Origin: Sinomonas sp. ASV322
GTDB taxonomy: Bacteria > Actinomycetota > Actinomycetes > Actinomycetales > Micrococcaceae
Direction: 5' to 3'
Assembly: GCF_030908245.1 (NCBI RefSeq)
Contig: NZ_JAVFJJ010000011.1
Location: 1 to 64,000 of the forward strand
DNA: 64,000 nt
Position numbers and translations under genes: made by a program. Below, piece by piece: positions 41,619 through 49,788 of this stretch; positions within the stretch are counted from its first letter, which is position 1, and the number at the start of each line of letters is the position of its first letter. Under the pieces are notes generated by a model that saw nothing but the letters and a program-made list of their open reading frames with translations, ran no database searches and was not told the origin of the DNA.

Positions 41619-42730
41619 ACGAGATCACGGCAGGCATCGAACCCCAAGACATCGGACAGCTCGACGACGAGCTCACGGCGGATACCGCGCGCCGGCGGCG
41701 GCGCAGGGTGCTGGTGGGCACGCTCGCCACGGCGGCTCTGGCCATCGCGGCCCTCGCGTGGGCGAAATGGTACCCCTACGCGCTCAAGCTCCCCGTCGTG
41801 GCCGGGAGCCACTCGTTGGGAGACTCCCTCCTGTCCGGCAAGGCGGGCGCGCCGCCGTCGCCCTCGTGGAACGCGGCGGTCGGCTATGCACTCGGCTACC
41901 TCGCATCGATCTGGCAGGCGCTCGTCGCGGGCCTCCTTGTGGCCGCGGCGGTTGAGGCGTTCCTTCCGGCGCGCCGCCTGCTCGCGCTGTTCCAGGCGAG
42001 GCGCGGCATCGCGGCGAGCACGGTCTGCGGCGGCCTCCTGTCGATGTCGTCGATGATGTGCACGTGCTGCGCGGCACCGGTCGCGCTCTCCATCCGCCGC
42101 AGGGGTGTGCCGGTCAGCTCCGCGCTCGCGTACTGGCTCGGCAATCCCGTGCTCAACCCGGCGGCCTTGGCCTTCATGGCCTTCGTGCTTCCGTGGCAGT
42201 TCCTCGCCGTCCGGGTCGGCACCGGCGTTATCCTCGTCTTCGGCCTCACGCTGCTCGTGGGCCGCCTTGCGAAGGGGACGACGGTCGCCGACCCCGCCGA
42301 CGAGCCCGTCGAAGCCGCGACCGCGACCCGCTCGGCCGTCCGGTTCGTCAAGGCGCTGGCCCGGCTCGCGGTGCGCCTCCTGCCGGAGTACGCCGTCGTC
42401 GTGCTGCTCTTGGGCGGCTTCCGCGGCTGGCTGTTCCCGGCGGCCGGCACGCTCGCGTCGTGGGGCCTGCTCGCGGCCGTCCTGCTGGCCGTCGTCGGGA
42501 CCCTCTTCGTGATCCCGACCGCCGCCGAGATCCCCATCATCGGCGGCTTGATGGCCGCGGGGGTCGGAATGGGCCCCCTCGGCGCCCTCGTGCTGACCCT
42601 GCCGGCCTTGAGCCTGCCCTCGATGCTCATGGTCCGGCGGGCCTTCCCCGGCCGCGTGATCGTGGCCACGGGGCTCGCGGTCATGGCCATGGGGCTCGTG
42701 GGCGCGCTCGCGATGGCGGTGCTGGCGTGA
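41615..42730 (+). CDS. ArsP/DUF318-type permease with CTCC motif
   Basis: The protein has 371 residues, an N-terminal cytoplasmic Arg-rich patch and about eight to nine membrane helices. The half-site MSSMMCTCCAAP carries Cys149, Cys151 and Cys152, and the second half has IPTAAEIPIIGGLMAAGVGMG. This twofold arrangement (CxCC...P with GNPVLNP, then EIPI/GGL) is that of the ArsP/DUF318 (SO_0444-like) permeases, which export organoarsenicals or metal ions in known cases. The start overlaps the previous gene and the stop overlaps the TusA-like gene (GTGA), so all are translated in step. The substrate is not known. Confidence 0.87.
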   Translation: MNEITAGIEPQDIGQLDDELTADTARRRRRRVLVGTLATAALAIAALAWAKWYPYALKLPVVAGSHSLGDSLLSGKAGAPPSPSWNAAVGYALGYLASIWQALVAGLLVAAAVEAFLPARRLLALFQARRGIAASTVCGGLLSMSSMMCTCCAAPVALSIRRRGVPVSSALAYWLGNPVLNPAALAFMAFVLPWQFLAVRVGTGVILVFGLTLLVGRLAKGTTVADPADEPVEAATATRSAVRFVKALARLAVRLLPEYAVVVLLLGGFRGWLFPAAGTLASWGLLAAVLLAVVGTLFVIPTAAEIPIIGGLMAAGVGMGPLGALVLTLPALSLPSMLMVRRAFPGRVIVATGLAVMAMGLVGALAMAVLA

Positions 42731-43011
42731 GCGGTCTGGGCGTGAGCGGTCTGGGCGTGAGCCGAGCTGCCGTGGGCGTCCACCCGGCCGCGGTGTGCGA
42801 CGGCGGTCCGCTCGACTGCGGCGGCGGGCTCCTCATCGCCATCCGCCGCGCTCTCGGCCAGCTCGCGCCCGGCCAGATCCTCGAGATCCGGAGCGAGGCG
42901 CGATCCGTCGCCGTCGACCTCCCGGCCTGGTGCGAGGTCGCGGGCCATCCGCTCGAAGGCACCGCGAACCACGGCATCAGCACGAGCTATTTCGTCCGGA
43001 AGGCAGGGTGA
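42727..43011 (+). CDS. Free-standing TusA-like sulfur-carrier protein
   Basis: The protein has 94 residues from a GTG at 42727 that overlaps the permease stop. Its pattern is TusA-like: an LDC site, then GGGLLIAIRRAL, PGQILEIRSEARSV, DLPAWCEVAGHPL and a Y-F-V-R-K-x-G end, matching the layout of E. coli TusA (LRC, PEP, helix, PGE.L, D.PGFC, H.L, IRKGG). The active cysteine aligns with Cys31, but the usual CPxP is CGGG. Cys24 and Cys69 are also present. The N-terminus is a repeated VSGLG made by a 15-bp tandem duplication of the start region, which gives three possible GTG starts (42727, 42742, 42757). Confidence 0.8.
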   Translation: MSGLGVSGLGVSRAAVGVHPAAVCDGGPLDCGGGLLIAIRRALGQLAPGQILEIRSEARSVAVDLPAWCEVAGHPLEGTANHGISTSYFVRKAG

Positions 43012-44027
43012 CCGTGATCGAGGCGGACGCGGTGCTTGACGCCGGCGGAGCAGACTTCGGCAACGGCCTCCTGCTCAAGCTGCATGCAGCACTCGATTCG
43101 TTGGCCGACGAAGCAGTCCTCGAGGTCCGCGACGCCGCGTCGTCCGTGCCCGAAGACCTCGCGGCGTGGTGTGTGCTCACCGGGAACACGCTCGTCGGCC
43201 CGCTCCTCGTGCGCAAGGGCGCCATCGAGGCCGAAGACGACGTCCCGCCGCTGGGCACCCGCCTGTGGCTCTACAGCAACTTCGACTGCAACCTCGCGTG
43301 CACGTACTGCTGCGCCGAGTCGTCGCCGCGCGCGGTCGCGCGGCGGCTCCCGGTCGACGTCGTCCGCTCGGCCGTCCGCGAATTCGCCGCGGAGGGTGGC
43401 TCCGAGGTCTTCGTGACGGGCGGCGAGCCCTTCATGCACCCCGAGCTCGGCGACATCGCGGAGGCGGTGATCGAACACCTGCCGCTCACGATCCTCACGA
43501 ACGGCATGATCTATCAGCGGGGCACGCGCCGGGCCACGCTCGAAGCGCTCGACCGGGAACGCGTCACGCTGCAGATCTCGCTCGACTCGGCGACCCCGGC
43601 CCTGCATGACCGGTCCCGCGGGGCGGGGTCCTTCGCGCGCGCGCTCGCCGGCATCGAGCTCGCGCGATCGCTCGGATTCCGCGTGCGCGTCGCCGCGACG
43701 ATCGACCCGGCGGACGCCGACGAGATCGGAGGCCTCCGCGAGCTGCTGACGAGTGAGGGCATCCGGGATGGCGATCTCGTGGTCCGTCGCGTCGCGAGGC
43801 AGGGCTTCGCCGAGGGCGGCGTCGTGCTCACGCGCGAGGACCTCGCGCCGGAGCCGACCGTGGCGGCCGACGGCGTGTGGTGGCATCCCGTGGGCGTCAC
43901 CGATCCGACGTTCAAGGTTCGCGATTCCCCGCTCCCCATCCGCGCTGCCTTGGACGAGATCGCGCGAATCCTCGGCGAGGCGGAGACTGAACGTGACCAC
44001 ATCAGGCACGCGTTCCGCTGTGCGTGA
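43008..44027 (+). CDS. Radical SAM enzyme with N-terminal TusA-like domain
   Basis: The protein has 339 residues from a GTG at 43008 that overlaps the previous stop; GGAAGG lies upstream. Residues of about 12-72 form a TusA-like domain homologous to the upstream protein (GNGLLLKLHAAL, VLEVRDAASSV, DLAAWC, LVRKG), but the sulfur-carrier Cys position is Phe17. The radical SAM core follows: Cys94, Cys98 and Cys101 in CNLACTYC bind the [4Fe-4S] cluster, then FVTGGEPFMHPEL, LTILTNGM and LQISLDSATPALHD. There is no SPASM-type cysteine cluster at the C-terminus. A radical reaction on a TusA-bound or small-molecule substrate is a reasonable guess; the reaction is unknown. Confidence 0.9.
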   Translation: MTVIEADAVLDAGGADFGNGLLLKLHAALDSLADEAVLEVRDAASSVPEDLAAWCVLTGNTLVGPLLVRKGAIEAEDDVPPLGTRLWLYSNFDCNLACTYCCAESSPRAVARRLPVDVVRSAVREFAAEGGSEVFVTGGEPFMHPELGDIAEAVIEHLPLTILTNGMIYQRGTRRATLEALDRERVTLQISLDSATPALHDRSRGAGSFARALAGIELARSLGFRVRVAATIDPADADEIGGLRELLTSEGIRDGDLVVRRVARQGFAEGGVVLTREDLAPEPTVAADGVWWHPVGVTDPTFKVRDSPLPIRAALDEIARILGEAETERDHIRHAFRCA

Positions 44028-44043
44028 GATTTCGGAGGCGACC

Positions 44044-44685
44044 ATGGCGGCCAATCGACCGACAAACCAAGCCGAACGCGCCGCGCACTGGAACCTCGTC
44101 TACGACACGAAGGGCGAGGACGCCGTCAGCTGGTACCAGTCCGTCCCGACCAAGACCCTCGAGCTCTTCGACGTGCTCGGCGTGGGCCCCGATGCCGCGG
44201 TCATCGACGTCGGCGGCGGCGCCTCCGTCGTCGTCGACCACCTGCTCGCCCGAGGCTTCGGCGACGTCTCGGTCCTCGACCTCTCCAGGGTCGCGATCGA
44301 GCGGGCCCGCGCGCGCCTCGGCGCTGACGCCGAGCGGGTCCACTGGCTCCACCGGGACCTTCTCGGGTGGGCGCCCGAGCGCCGCTACGACGTGTGGCAC
44401 GACCGCGCGGTCTTCCATTTCCTCATCGAGGACGAGGAGCGCCGCGCGTACCTCCGCACGCTGCGGGCCGGGCTCGCCCCCGGCGCGCGTGTCATCGTCG
44501 CGACGTTCGACGCCGACGGCCCGACTCACTGTTCGCGGCTGCCAGTCGCCCGCTACAGCGCCGCCGACCTCGCGGCGCAGTTCGCGCCCGACTTCGAGCT
44601 CGTGACATCGCGCCGCGAGGAGCACGTCACGCCGGCCGGGCTCATCCAGCCGTTCACCTGGGTCGTGCTGACCGCGCGCGCGTGA
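44044..44685 (+). CDS. Class I SAM-dependent methyltransferase of the radical SAM operon
   Basis: The protein has 213 residues; GGAGG is well placed before the ATG. Motif I is VIDVGGGASVVVDHLLARG (about 56), then VSVLDLSRVAIERARARL, YDVWHDRAVFHFL (about 117) and ARVIVATFDADGP. The N-terminal HWNLVYDTKGEDAVSWYQ is characteristic of a small group of bacterial methyltransferases of unsettled substrate. It follows the radical SAM gene by 16 bases on the same strand and is probably in the operon, where it would methylate the product. The last 32 bases overlap a convergent glycosyltransferase gene. Confidence 0.85.
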   Translation: MAANRPTNQAERAAHWNLVYDTKGEDAVSWYQSVPTKTLELFDVLGVGPDAAVIDVGGGASVVVDHLLARGFGDVSVLDLSRVAIERARARLGADAERVHWLHRDLLGWAPERRYDVWHDRAVFHFLIEDEERRAYLRTLRAGLAPGARVIVATFDADGPTHCSRLPVARYSAADLAAQFAPDFELVTSRREEHVTPAGLIQPFTWVVLTARA

Positions 44686-46150
44686 GGCCCACCCCGAGCA
44701 CCACGAGCGCCGCCGCGGCCATCGCGACTCTCGCGACGGGCGCTCCCGCGTCCGTCCCGACGGTCGCCGTCACGGCTTCGAGTGCGAGCGGCACCACGAG
44801 GAGCTCGGGGCGGCGCCCGAGCACGGCCAGCGGAACGAGCATGAGCGCGTACCACGCGTAGCTCGGACACACGATCAGGAGCGTCCAGCCGACCGCGAGC
44901 GCCTGGGCCGTCATCGGCTCGAGGACGTGGCGCCTGGCCCACACCCAGACCCACACGGCGAGGACCGCCGCGAGCCCGACGACGAGCGCCGCGAACGGCG
45001 GCAGCAGGATGCCGGGAAGGGCGAAGCGGGACTTGTCCCCGGAGGCGTAGCCCTCCTCCGAGAGGTAGCCGGGAAGGTACCCGATCACGGCCGGCCCCGA
45101 CACGGCGACGTACGGAACGTAGGCGGCGACAAACGCGGCAAGCGCCGCGGCGCCGAAGCGCCACGGCCTGTTCCTGAGCATTCCCGGGAGGGCGACGGCG
45201 GGGATGAGCTTCGTCGCGACGGCGAGCCCGAAGAACGCGCCCGACGACGCCGCCCTCCGGGCCGACGGGAGGCCCGCTCCGGGGACGCCCGCGCCGAGGA
45301 GGCCAGCCCCCAGGAGGAGCGCGGCCGAGAGCACGTCGACGTGCGCGTTGTTCACCGCCTCGAGCAGGACGAGCGGGTTCCACGCCCAGAGGGCGGCCCA
45401 CGAAGGCGGCCGCCCCTCGCGGCGCAGCGCCCGCACGACGACGAGCGCGACGGCGAGCGCGAGACCGAGTCCCGCGATTTGGAAGGCGAGCCACGCGACG
45501 CCCGGCGGCAGCGGGAGCCGCACGAGGGCGAAGAACGCCTCGGCGACGGGCGGATAGGCCGTCGGCACGTGCGGGCGGTTGATCGCAGTGCACAGGGGTG
45601 TCCCGCTCGGCACGGACGTGGTCGGGACGCCGCCCGTGGGGAACGCGGCGACGCACGCGTCCGCCGATGCTGCGCCCGGCCCCGCGAAGAGCCAGCCGGG
45701 GCGCAGGCCCGCGAGCGCATCCGCCGCGGGCACGTCGCGGTATGGGGAGATCCCGGCCTTCTGGACGATCCCGTCCCACGCGTAGCGGGCCGAGTCGTTG
45801 CTCGTGAGCGGCGGCGCGGCCAGCGCGGCGGCGCCCGCCGCGAGCAGGCCGAGGACGACGGCGGCAATCACCCAGCGCTCCGAGGCGCCGCGGCGCTCGG
45901 CGGACCTGAGCAGAAGCCACGCGCACCCTGCCGCAGCACAGCACAGCCCCGTCCCGACGAGGACGTGCACCGGGCCGCCGTCGCGCACGGTCACCGTCCA
46001 CCACACCGCGGCCGAGAGCGCTGCGAGCGCGAGGCCGACGCCCGCGAGCGCCGCATGTGCCCGTGCCGACGCGGGTCGAGCCAGCACGGTCCGGCCCGTG
46101 CTCGGGCTACGGTCGATCGCACGCGAAACCACGTTGACAGCGTGCCTCAC
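44654..46150 (-). CDS. GT87/DUF2029-type polytopic glycosyltransferase
   Basis: The protein has about 498 residues if it starts at the GTG at 46150; the frame stays open to 46231 but enters a repetitive intergenic element there. About ten membrane helices are visible. The loop LTSNDSARYAWDGIVQKAGISP (first part) holds the acidic residues typical of GT-C enzymes, followed by HVPTAYPPVAEAFFALVRL and NPLVLLEAVNNAHVDVLSA. The family uses polyprenyl-phosphate sugars, in actinobacteria often mannose. It is convergent with the methyltransferase gene and on the same strand as the GT2-DUF2064 fusion upstream. Confidence 0.8.
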   Translation of the reverse strand: MRHAVNVVSRAIDRSPSTGRTVLARPASARAHAALAGVGLALAALSAAVWWTVTVRDGGPVHVLVGTGLCCAAAGCAWLLLRSAERRGASERWVIAAVVLGLLAAGAAALAAPPLTSNDSARYAWDGIVQKAGISPYRDVPAADALAGLRPGWLFAGPGAASADACVAAFPTGGVPTTSVPSGTPLCTAINRPHVPTAYPPVAEAFFALVRLPLPPGVAWLAFQIAGLGLALAVALVVVRALRREGRPPSWAALWAWNPLVLLEAVNNAHVDVLSAALLLGAGLLGAGVPGAGLPSARRAASSGAFFGLAVATKLIPAVALPGMLRNRPWRFGAAALAAFVAAYVPYVAVSGPAVIGYLPGYLSEEGYASGDKSRFALPGILLPPFAALVVGLAAVLAVWVWVWARRHVLEPMTAQALAVGWTLLIVCPSYAWYALMLVPLAVLGRRPELLVVPLALEAVTATVGTDAGAPVARVAMAAAALVVLGVGLTRARSARPR

Positions 46151-46170
46151 GATGTAGCCCCGGAGGCCGT

Positions 46171-46289
46171 CCGCCGGTCGACCGCAGTTCCGCCGGTCGG
46201 CTGCAGCTCCGCCGGCCCTTAGCCCCGCCACTGCGGCGGACCCCCTTCGCCAACGGAGTTCCGCCGGTTGACTGCAGGACCGCCGGTTT
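46171..46289. repeat. 19-bp intergenic repeat cluster
   Basis: The unit CCGCCGGTCGACCGCAGTT recurs with small changes: 46171-46189, 46190-46208, a truncated copy from 46209, another full unit at 46261-46279, and a partial unit from 46280. A GGCGGA inverted half sits between. It lies between two co-directional glycosyltransferase genes. It looks like a mobile or genome-wide palindromic intergenic element. Confidence 0.6.
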
Positions 46290-46295
46290 CTCGGC

Positions 46296-47651
46296 TCACG
46301 GGACCCGCTCCACCGCGCCGAGCACCCGCCCCACCGCGGCCGCGAGGTCGGTCCCGCCCATCACAGCCGCGACCGCGACGGCGTCGGCGGCCGTGTCGAT
46401 ATCGCGGAGCCGCGGGAGCAGGCCGACGGTGAGCCCGGCGCGGCGGAGCCGCTCGAGCTGCCGCGATCCGGTGTCGGGCCGCGACATGGGCACGCCGCGA
46501 ATCAGCCTGCCGTCGGGACGTGCCATCGCGATGGCCCAGAATCCGCCGTCATGAGCGAGGCCCAGCCACGCGTCGGCGCCGCGCCGGGAGTCCGGAGCCC
46601 AGTCGTGGAAGAGCGAGGCGAGGTCGTCCGCCGTGAACTGCGGCGTATCCATGCCGAGGACGAGGAGCGGCCCGTCGACGGCGTCGCACAGCGCGCCGAG
46701 ACGCGTGTCGAGGTCCCCCGCGGGCTGGGCGAGCACGTCGAAGCCGGCGGTGTCAACGGCGCCCGGGTCGCCGTCGAAGAAGAGCAGCCGACGGCGCGCG
46801 GGCAGCGAGCGGACAGCGTCGAGCGTGGCCGCGAGGCTCAGCGACGCCACGAGCGCGGCCTCCTCGGGCGAGAACGGCGGGGAGAGGCGGGTCTTGACCC
46901 GTCCGGGCACGCACTCCTTGGCGACCACGGCGATCGTGAGGCAGCCCTCGGGCACGCGCCGCGCGCCGTCGTCCGCCAGCCTGCCCCGCGGCGCTCGGGA
47001 GGCGAGATGCCCTGCCATGTCCCGGACAGCAGTCACCGTCCCCTTGAGCGTTCCCGTGACCTTGGAGCGGCCGACGCGCGGCGCGTAGCCGACCGGGAGC
47101 TCGGCGATGCGCCACCCGGACTCGGCCGCGCGGAGCACCATCTCGAGCGGGTAGCCGCTGCGGCGGTCGCGGAGCCCGAGGCCCCGGAGCGCCTCGGTGC
47201 GCGCCGCCCGCATCGGGCCCAGGTCGCTCACGGGCACGCCGAACCCGAGCCGCAGCGCCCCCGCGAGCGCGGCGTTCGCAAGTCTCGCGTGCAGCGGCCA
47301 GGCCCCGCGCTCGGGGCGGCGGGCACCGAGGACGAGGTCGGCGTCGCCCGTTTCGAGCGGTTCGAGGAGCGCCGGAAGCTCGGCGGGATCGAGGGAGCCG
47401 TCGGCGTCGCACACGGCGACGAAGGGGGCACTCGCGTGTTCGAGGCCCGCGTGGACGGCCGCGCCGAATCCGCGGCGGGGCTCGACGACCACGCTCGCGC
47501 CGAGCTGGGCCGCGAGCTCACCCGATCCGTCGGACGAGCCGTTGTCGACGACGATCGCCCGCCACCCAACGGGCACCCGGCCGAGGACCCACGGAAGTGC
47601 CTCGCGTTCGTCGAGGCACGGGAACACGACGTCGGCCCTGATCTCGTTCAC
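46296..47651 (-). CDS. GT2 glycosyltransferase fused to DUF2064 transferase domain
   Basis: The protein has 451 residues with a GTG start. The N-terminal half (about 1-225) is a GT2 enzyme: VVFPCLDEREALPWVL, VVDNGSSDGSGELA, AVCDADGSLDP and GYPLEMVLRAAESGWRIAELPVGY. The C-terminal half (about 235-445) fits DUF2064 (the TIGR04282-like transferase family): TIAVVAKECVPGRVKTRLSP, LLFFDGDPG, LLVLGMDTPQFT and DGGFWAIAMARPDG. The two families are known as neighbours of radical SAM/arsenosugar-type genes, often as separate genes; here they are fused. This hints at a link with the operon ending at 44685, but that operon faces the other way. Confidence 0.87.
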   Translation of the reverse strand: MNEIRADVVFPCLDEREALPWVLGRVPVGWRAIVVDNGSSDGSGELAAQLGASVVVEPRRGFGAAVHAGLEHASAPFVAVCDADGSLDPAELPALLEPLETGDADLVLGARRPERGAWPLHARLANAALAGALRLGFGVPVSDLGPMRAARTEALRGLGLRDRRSGYPLEMVLRAAESGWRIAELPVGYAPRVGRSKVTGTLKGTVTAVRDMAGHLASRAPRGRLADDGARRVPEGCLTIAVVAKECVPGRVKTRLSPPFSPEEAALVASLSLAATLDAVRSLPARRRLLFFDGDPGAVDTAGFDVLAQPAGDLDTRLGALCDAVDGPLLVLGMDTPQFTADDLASLFHDWAPDSRRGADAWLGLAHDGGFWAIAMARPDGRLIRGVPMSRPDTGSRQLERLRRAGLTVGLLPRLRDIDTAADAVAVAAVMGGTDLAAAVGRVLGAVERVP

Positions 47652-47773
47652 AAGCCGACGCTAGGGCCACGCCCCCGGCCCGCGCGCCCGCAGAACCTTA
47701 CGGAACGCGGAACGATCGCGATCGGGCGGCCCCGGCCCCCGCCGGGGGGCGTGGGTTGGCCTATCCTGCGAGA

Positions 47774-48508
47774 GTGAGCGCAGACCGCACCCAGGGCAGC
47801 CTGCTCGGCAACCCGCTCGGGAACCGAAGGATCCTCGTCGTCGAGGACGAGCTGACCCTGTGCGACGTCGTGCGCGGCTACCTCGCCCAGGCGGGGTTCC
47901 AGGTCGACGTGGCCCACGACGCGTTCACGGCAATGCACCTCGCCGCGACGCGCGAACCGGACCTCATCCTCATGGACCGGCTGATCCCCGGCCTCGACGG
48001 GGCCGAGGTGTGCCGGCGGCTGCGGGCGACAACCGACGTCCCGCTCATCATGCTCACGGCCCTCGGCACGGAAGACGACCGGATCGTGGGCCTCGAAGCA
48101 GGCGCCGACGACTACATCACGAAGCCCTTCTCCCCGCGCGAGCTCGTCCTGAGGGTCGAATCCGTCCTGCGGCGCAGCCTCCGGGCCTTCGATCCCGAGC
48201 CTCCCGTCGAGGGCGGCGGCATCTGGCTCGACCCGGGCTCGCGCACCGCGAAGCTCGGGGGCGAGCCGCTGACCCTCACGCTCCGCGAGTTCGACCTCCT
48301 CGCCTTCTTCCTCCGGCATCCCGGCCAGGCGTTCAGCCGAGAGGACCTCATCAAGGCCGTGTGGGGCTGGTCCTTCGGAGATCTCTCGACCGTGACCGTG
48401 CACGTGCGCAGGCTTCGCGAGAAGATCGAGCCCGATCCCAAGAACCCGTCGCTCCTCACGACCGTGTGGGGCATTGGGTACCGCTTCGACGGAGCCGGAG
48501 CCCCCTGA
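47774..48508 (+). CDS. OmpR/PhoB-type response regulator
   Basis: The protein has 244 residues with a GTG start. REC: RRILVVEDELTLCDVVRGYL, phospho-acceptor Asp in LILMDRLIPGLDG (about 68), the Thr/Lys switch residues in IMLTALG and YITKPFSPREL. The winged-helix output is LTLREFDLLAFFLRHPGQAF, then VWGWSFGDLSTVTVHVRRLREKIE. The stop overlaps the start of the histidine kinase by one base (TGATG). It is a normal cognate pair. The targets are not known; the divergent GT2-DUF2064 gene is 122 bases away. Confidence 0.94.
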   Translation: MSADRTQGSLLGNPLGNRRILVVEDELTLCDVVRGYLAQAGFQVDVAHDAFTAMHLAATREPDLILMDRLIPGLDGAEVCRRLRATTDVPLIMLTALGTEDDRIVGLEAGADDYITKPFSPRELVLRVESVLRRSLRAFDPEPPVEGGGIWLDPGSRTAKLGGEPLTLTLREFDLLAFFLRHPGQAFSREDLIKAVWGWSFGDLSTVTVHVRRLREKIEPDPKNPSLLTTVWGIGYRFDGAGAP

Positions 48509-49683
48509 TGCGCGAGGGCCTCCTTATGACTCTCGCCTGGCTGCTCGTCTGGGCGGTCGCGATCACCGCGCTGAGCATCGGGCTCCAGCGACTCGCGCGG
48601 CGGGAGCCGTTCTGGGTTCAGCTCGTCATCGTCGTCGCCGCGACGGTCGGCGTCTTCGTCGCCGGGGTCGTCAACGCGTTCAACGCCATGGCGATCACCG
48701 AGAGCGACCTCGCGACCGTGTGGGTCATCCTTGCAGCCGCGGGAGCCGTCGCGATCGCGATGTCCCTCATCCTCGGCTTCCGCCTCTCGCGCTCGACGAC
48801 GAGGCTCATCGCCGACGCCGCGCGGATCGGCCGCGGCGAGGTGCTCGGCAGCGATCGGCCCCTCGCGACCGACCCGGCCGGCAGCGCCGAGCTCACGGCG
48901 CTCGCGGACGAACTTGCCCGCACGAGCCGCCGGCTCGAGGAGTCACGCGCCCGCGAGGCGGCCATCGAATCGGCGCGGCGAGAGCTCGTGGCCTGGATCT
49001 CGCACGATCTGCGCACCCCGCTCGCGACCCTCCGCGCCATGGCGGAGGCCGTCGAGGACGGCGTCGCGACGGACGCTTCCGACTACCACCGCCGCATGAT
49101 CGCCGAGACCGACCACATGGCCGCCATGGTCAACGACCTCCTCGAGCTCTCGACCCTCGAGGCCGGGACGCTCACCCTGCGCAGGGAGCCGGTCGAACTC
49201 TACGATCTTGCGAGCGACGTCTTGGCCGAGCTCACCCCGCTCGCGGCGCAGCGCGGGGTGGCGCTCGACGGCGGCGAATCGTCCGGGGGCCGCGTCGTCG
49301 CCGACGCGCGGACGGCGAGCAGGGCTCTGCGCAACGTCGTGCTCAACGCGATCATGTACAGCGTCGAGGGAGGCATCGTCACCGTCGGCTTCGGCCAGGG
49401 TTCGGCCCCCGACGGGTCCCGCGAGGCCCTCGTGTGGGTCCAGGACACGTGCGGCGGCATCGCCGAGGAGGACCTCCCGCACCTCTTCGCGCCCGGGTGG
49501 CGGAAGTCGGAGTCGCGGGGCAGGGCGGTCGGCCAGAACCGCGGCGGTTCGCTGTACGCGGGCGCTGGGGTGGGACTGAGTGTCGTAGCGGGCATTGTTC
49601 AGGCTCACGGCGGACGGGTGACGGTCGAGAATCGGAACGGGGGCTGCCGCTTCACGCTGGCCTTCCCCGTCGACGCGCCGTGA
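48508..49683 (+). CDS. Two-transmembrane sensor histidine kinase
   Basis: The protein has 391 residues. Helices near residues 5-27 and 35-60 and around 70-95 put most of the protein in the cytoplasm, with almost no external loop, so it likely senses within the membrane. HAMP-like LIADAARIGRGEVLGSDR, HisKA with phospho-His in LVAWISHDLRTPLATLRAM (about 171), and HATPase_c (NVVLNAIMYSVEG, DTCGGIAEEDLPHLF, GAGVGLSVV). The G1 box is DTCGGI rather than DTGxGI, a variant seen in some kinases. It pairs with the overlapping OmpR regulator. Confidence 0.92.
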   Translation: MREGLLMTLAWLLVWAVAITALSIGLQRLARREPFWVQLVIVVAATVGVFVAGVVNAFNAMAITESDLATVWVILAAAGAVAIAMSLILGFRLSRSTTRLIADAARIGRGEVLGSDRPLATDPAGSAELTALADELARTSRRLEESRAREAAIESARRELVAWISHDLRTPLATLRAMAEAVEDGVATDASDYHRRMIAETDHMAAMVNDLLELSTLEAGTLTLRREPVELYDLASDVLAELTPLAAQRGVALDGGESSGGRVVADARTASRALRNVVLNAIMYSVEGGIVTVGFGQGSAPDGSREALVWVQDTCGGIAEEDLPHLFAPGWRKSESRGRAVGQNRGGSLYAGAGVGLSVVAGIVQAHGGRVTVENRNGGCRFTLAFPVDAP

Positions 49684-49788
49684 TCGCGCCCCGAACGTCG
49701 ACGACCCCTGCCACCCGCTGACCATGCGGCGTAGCATGAGCGGCACGCAAAGGCCCCGGGTGTCTTCGGGTGTGGAAAGGCGGCGGCC

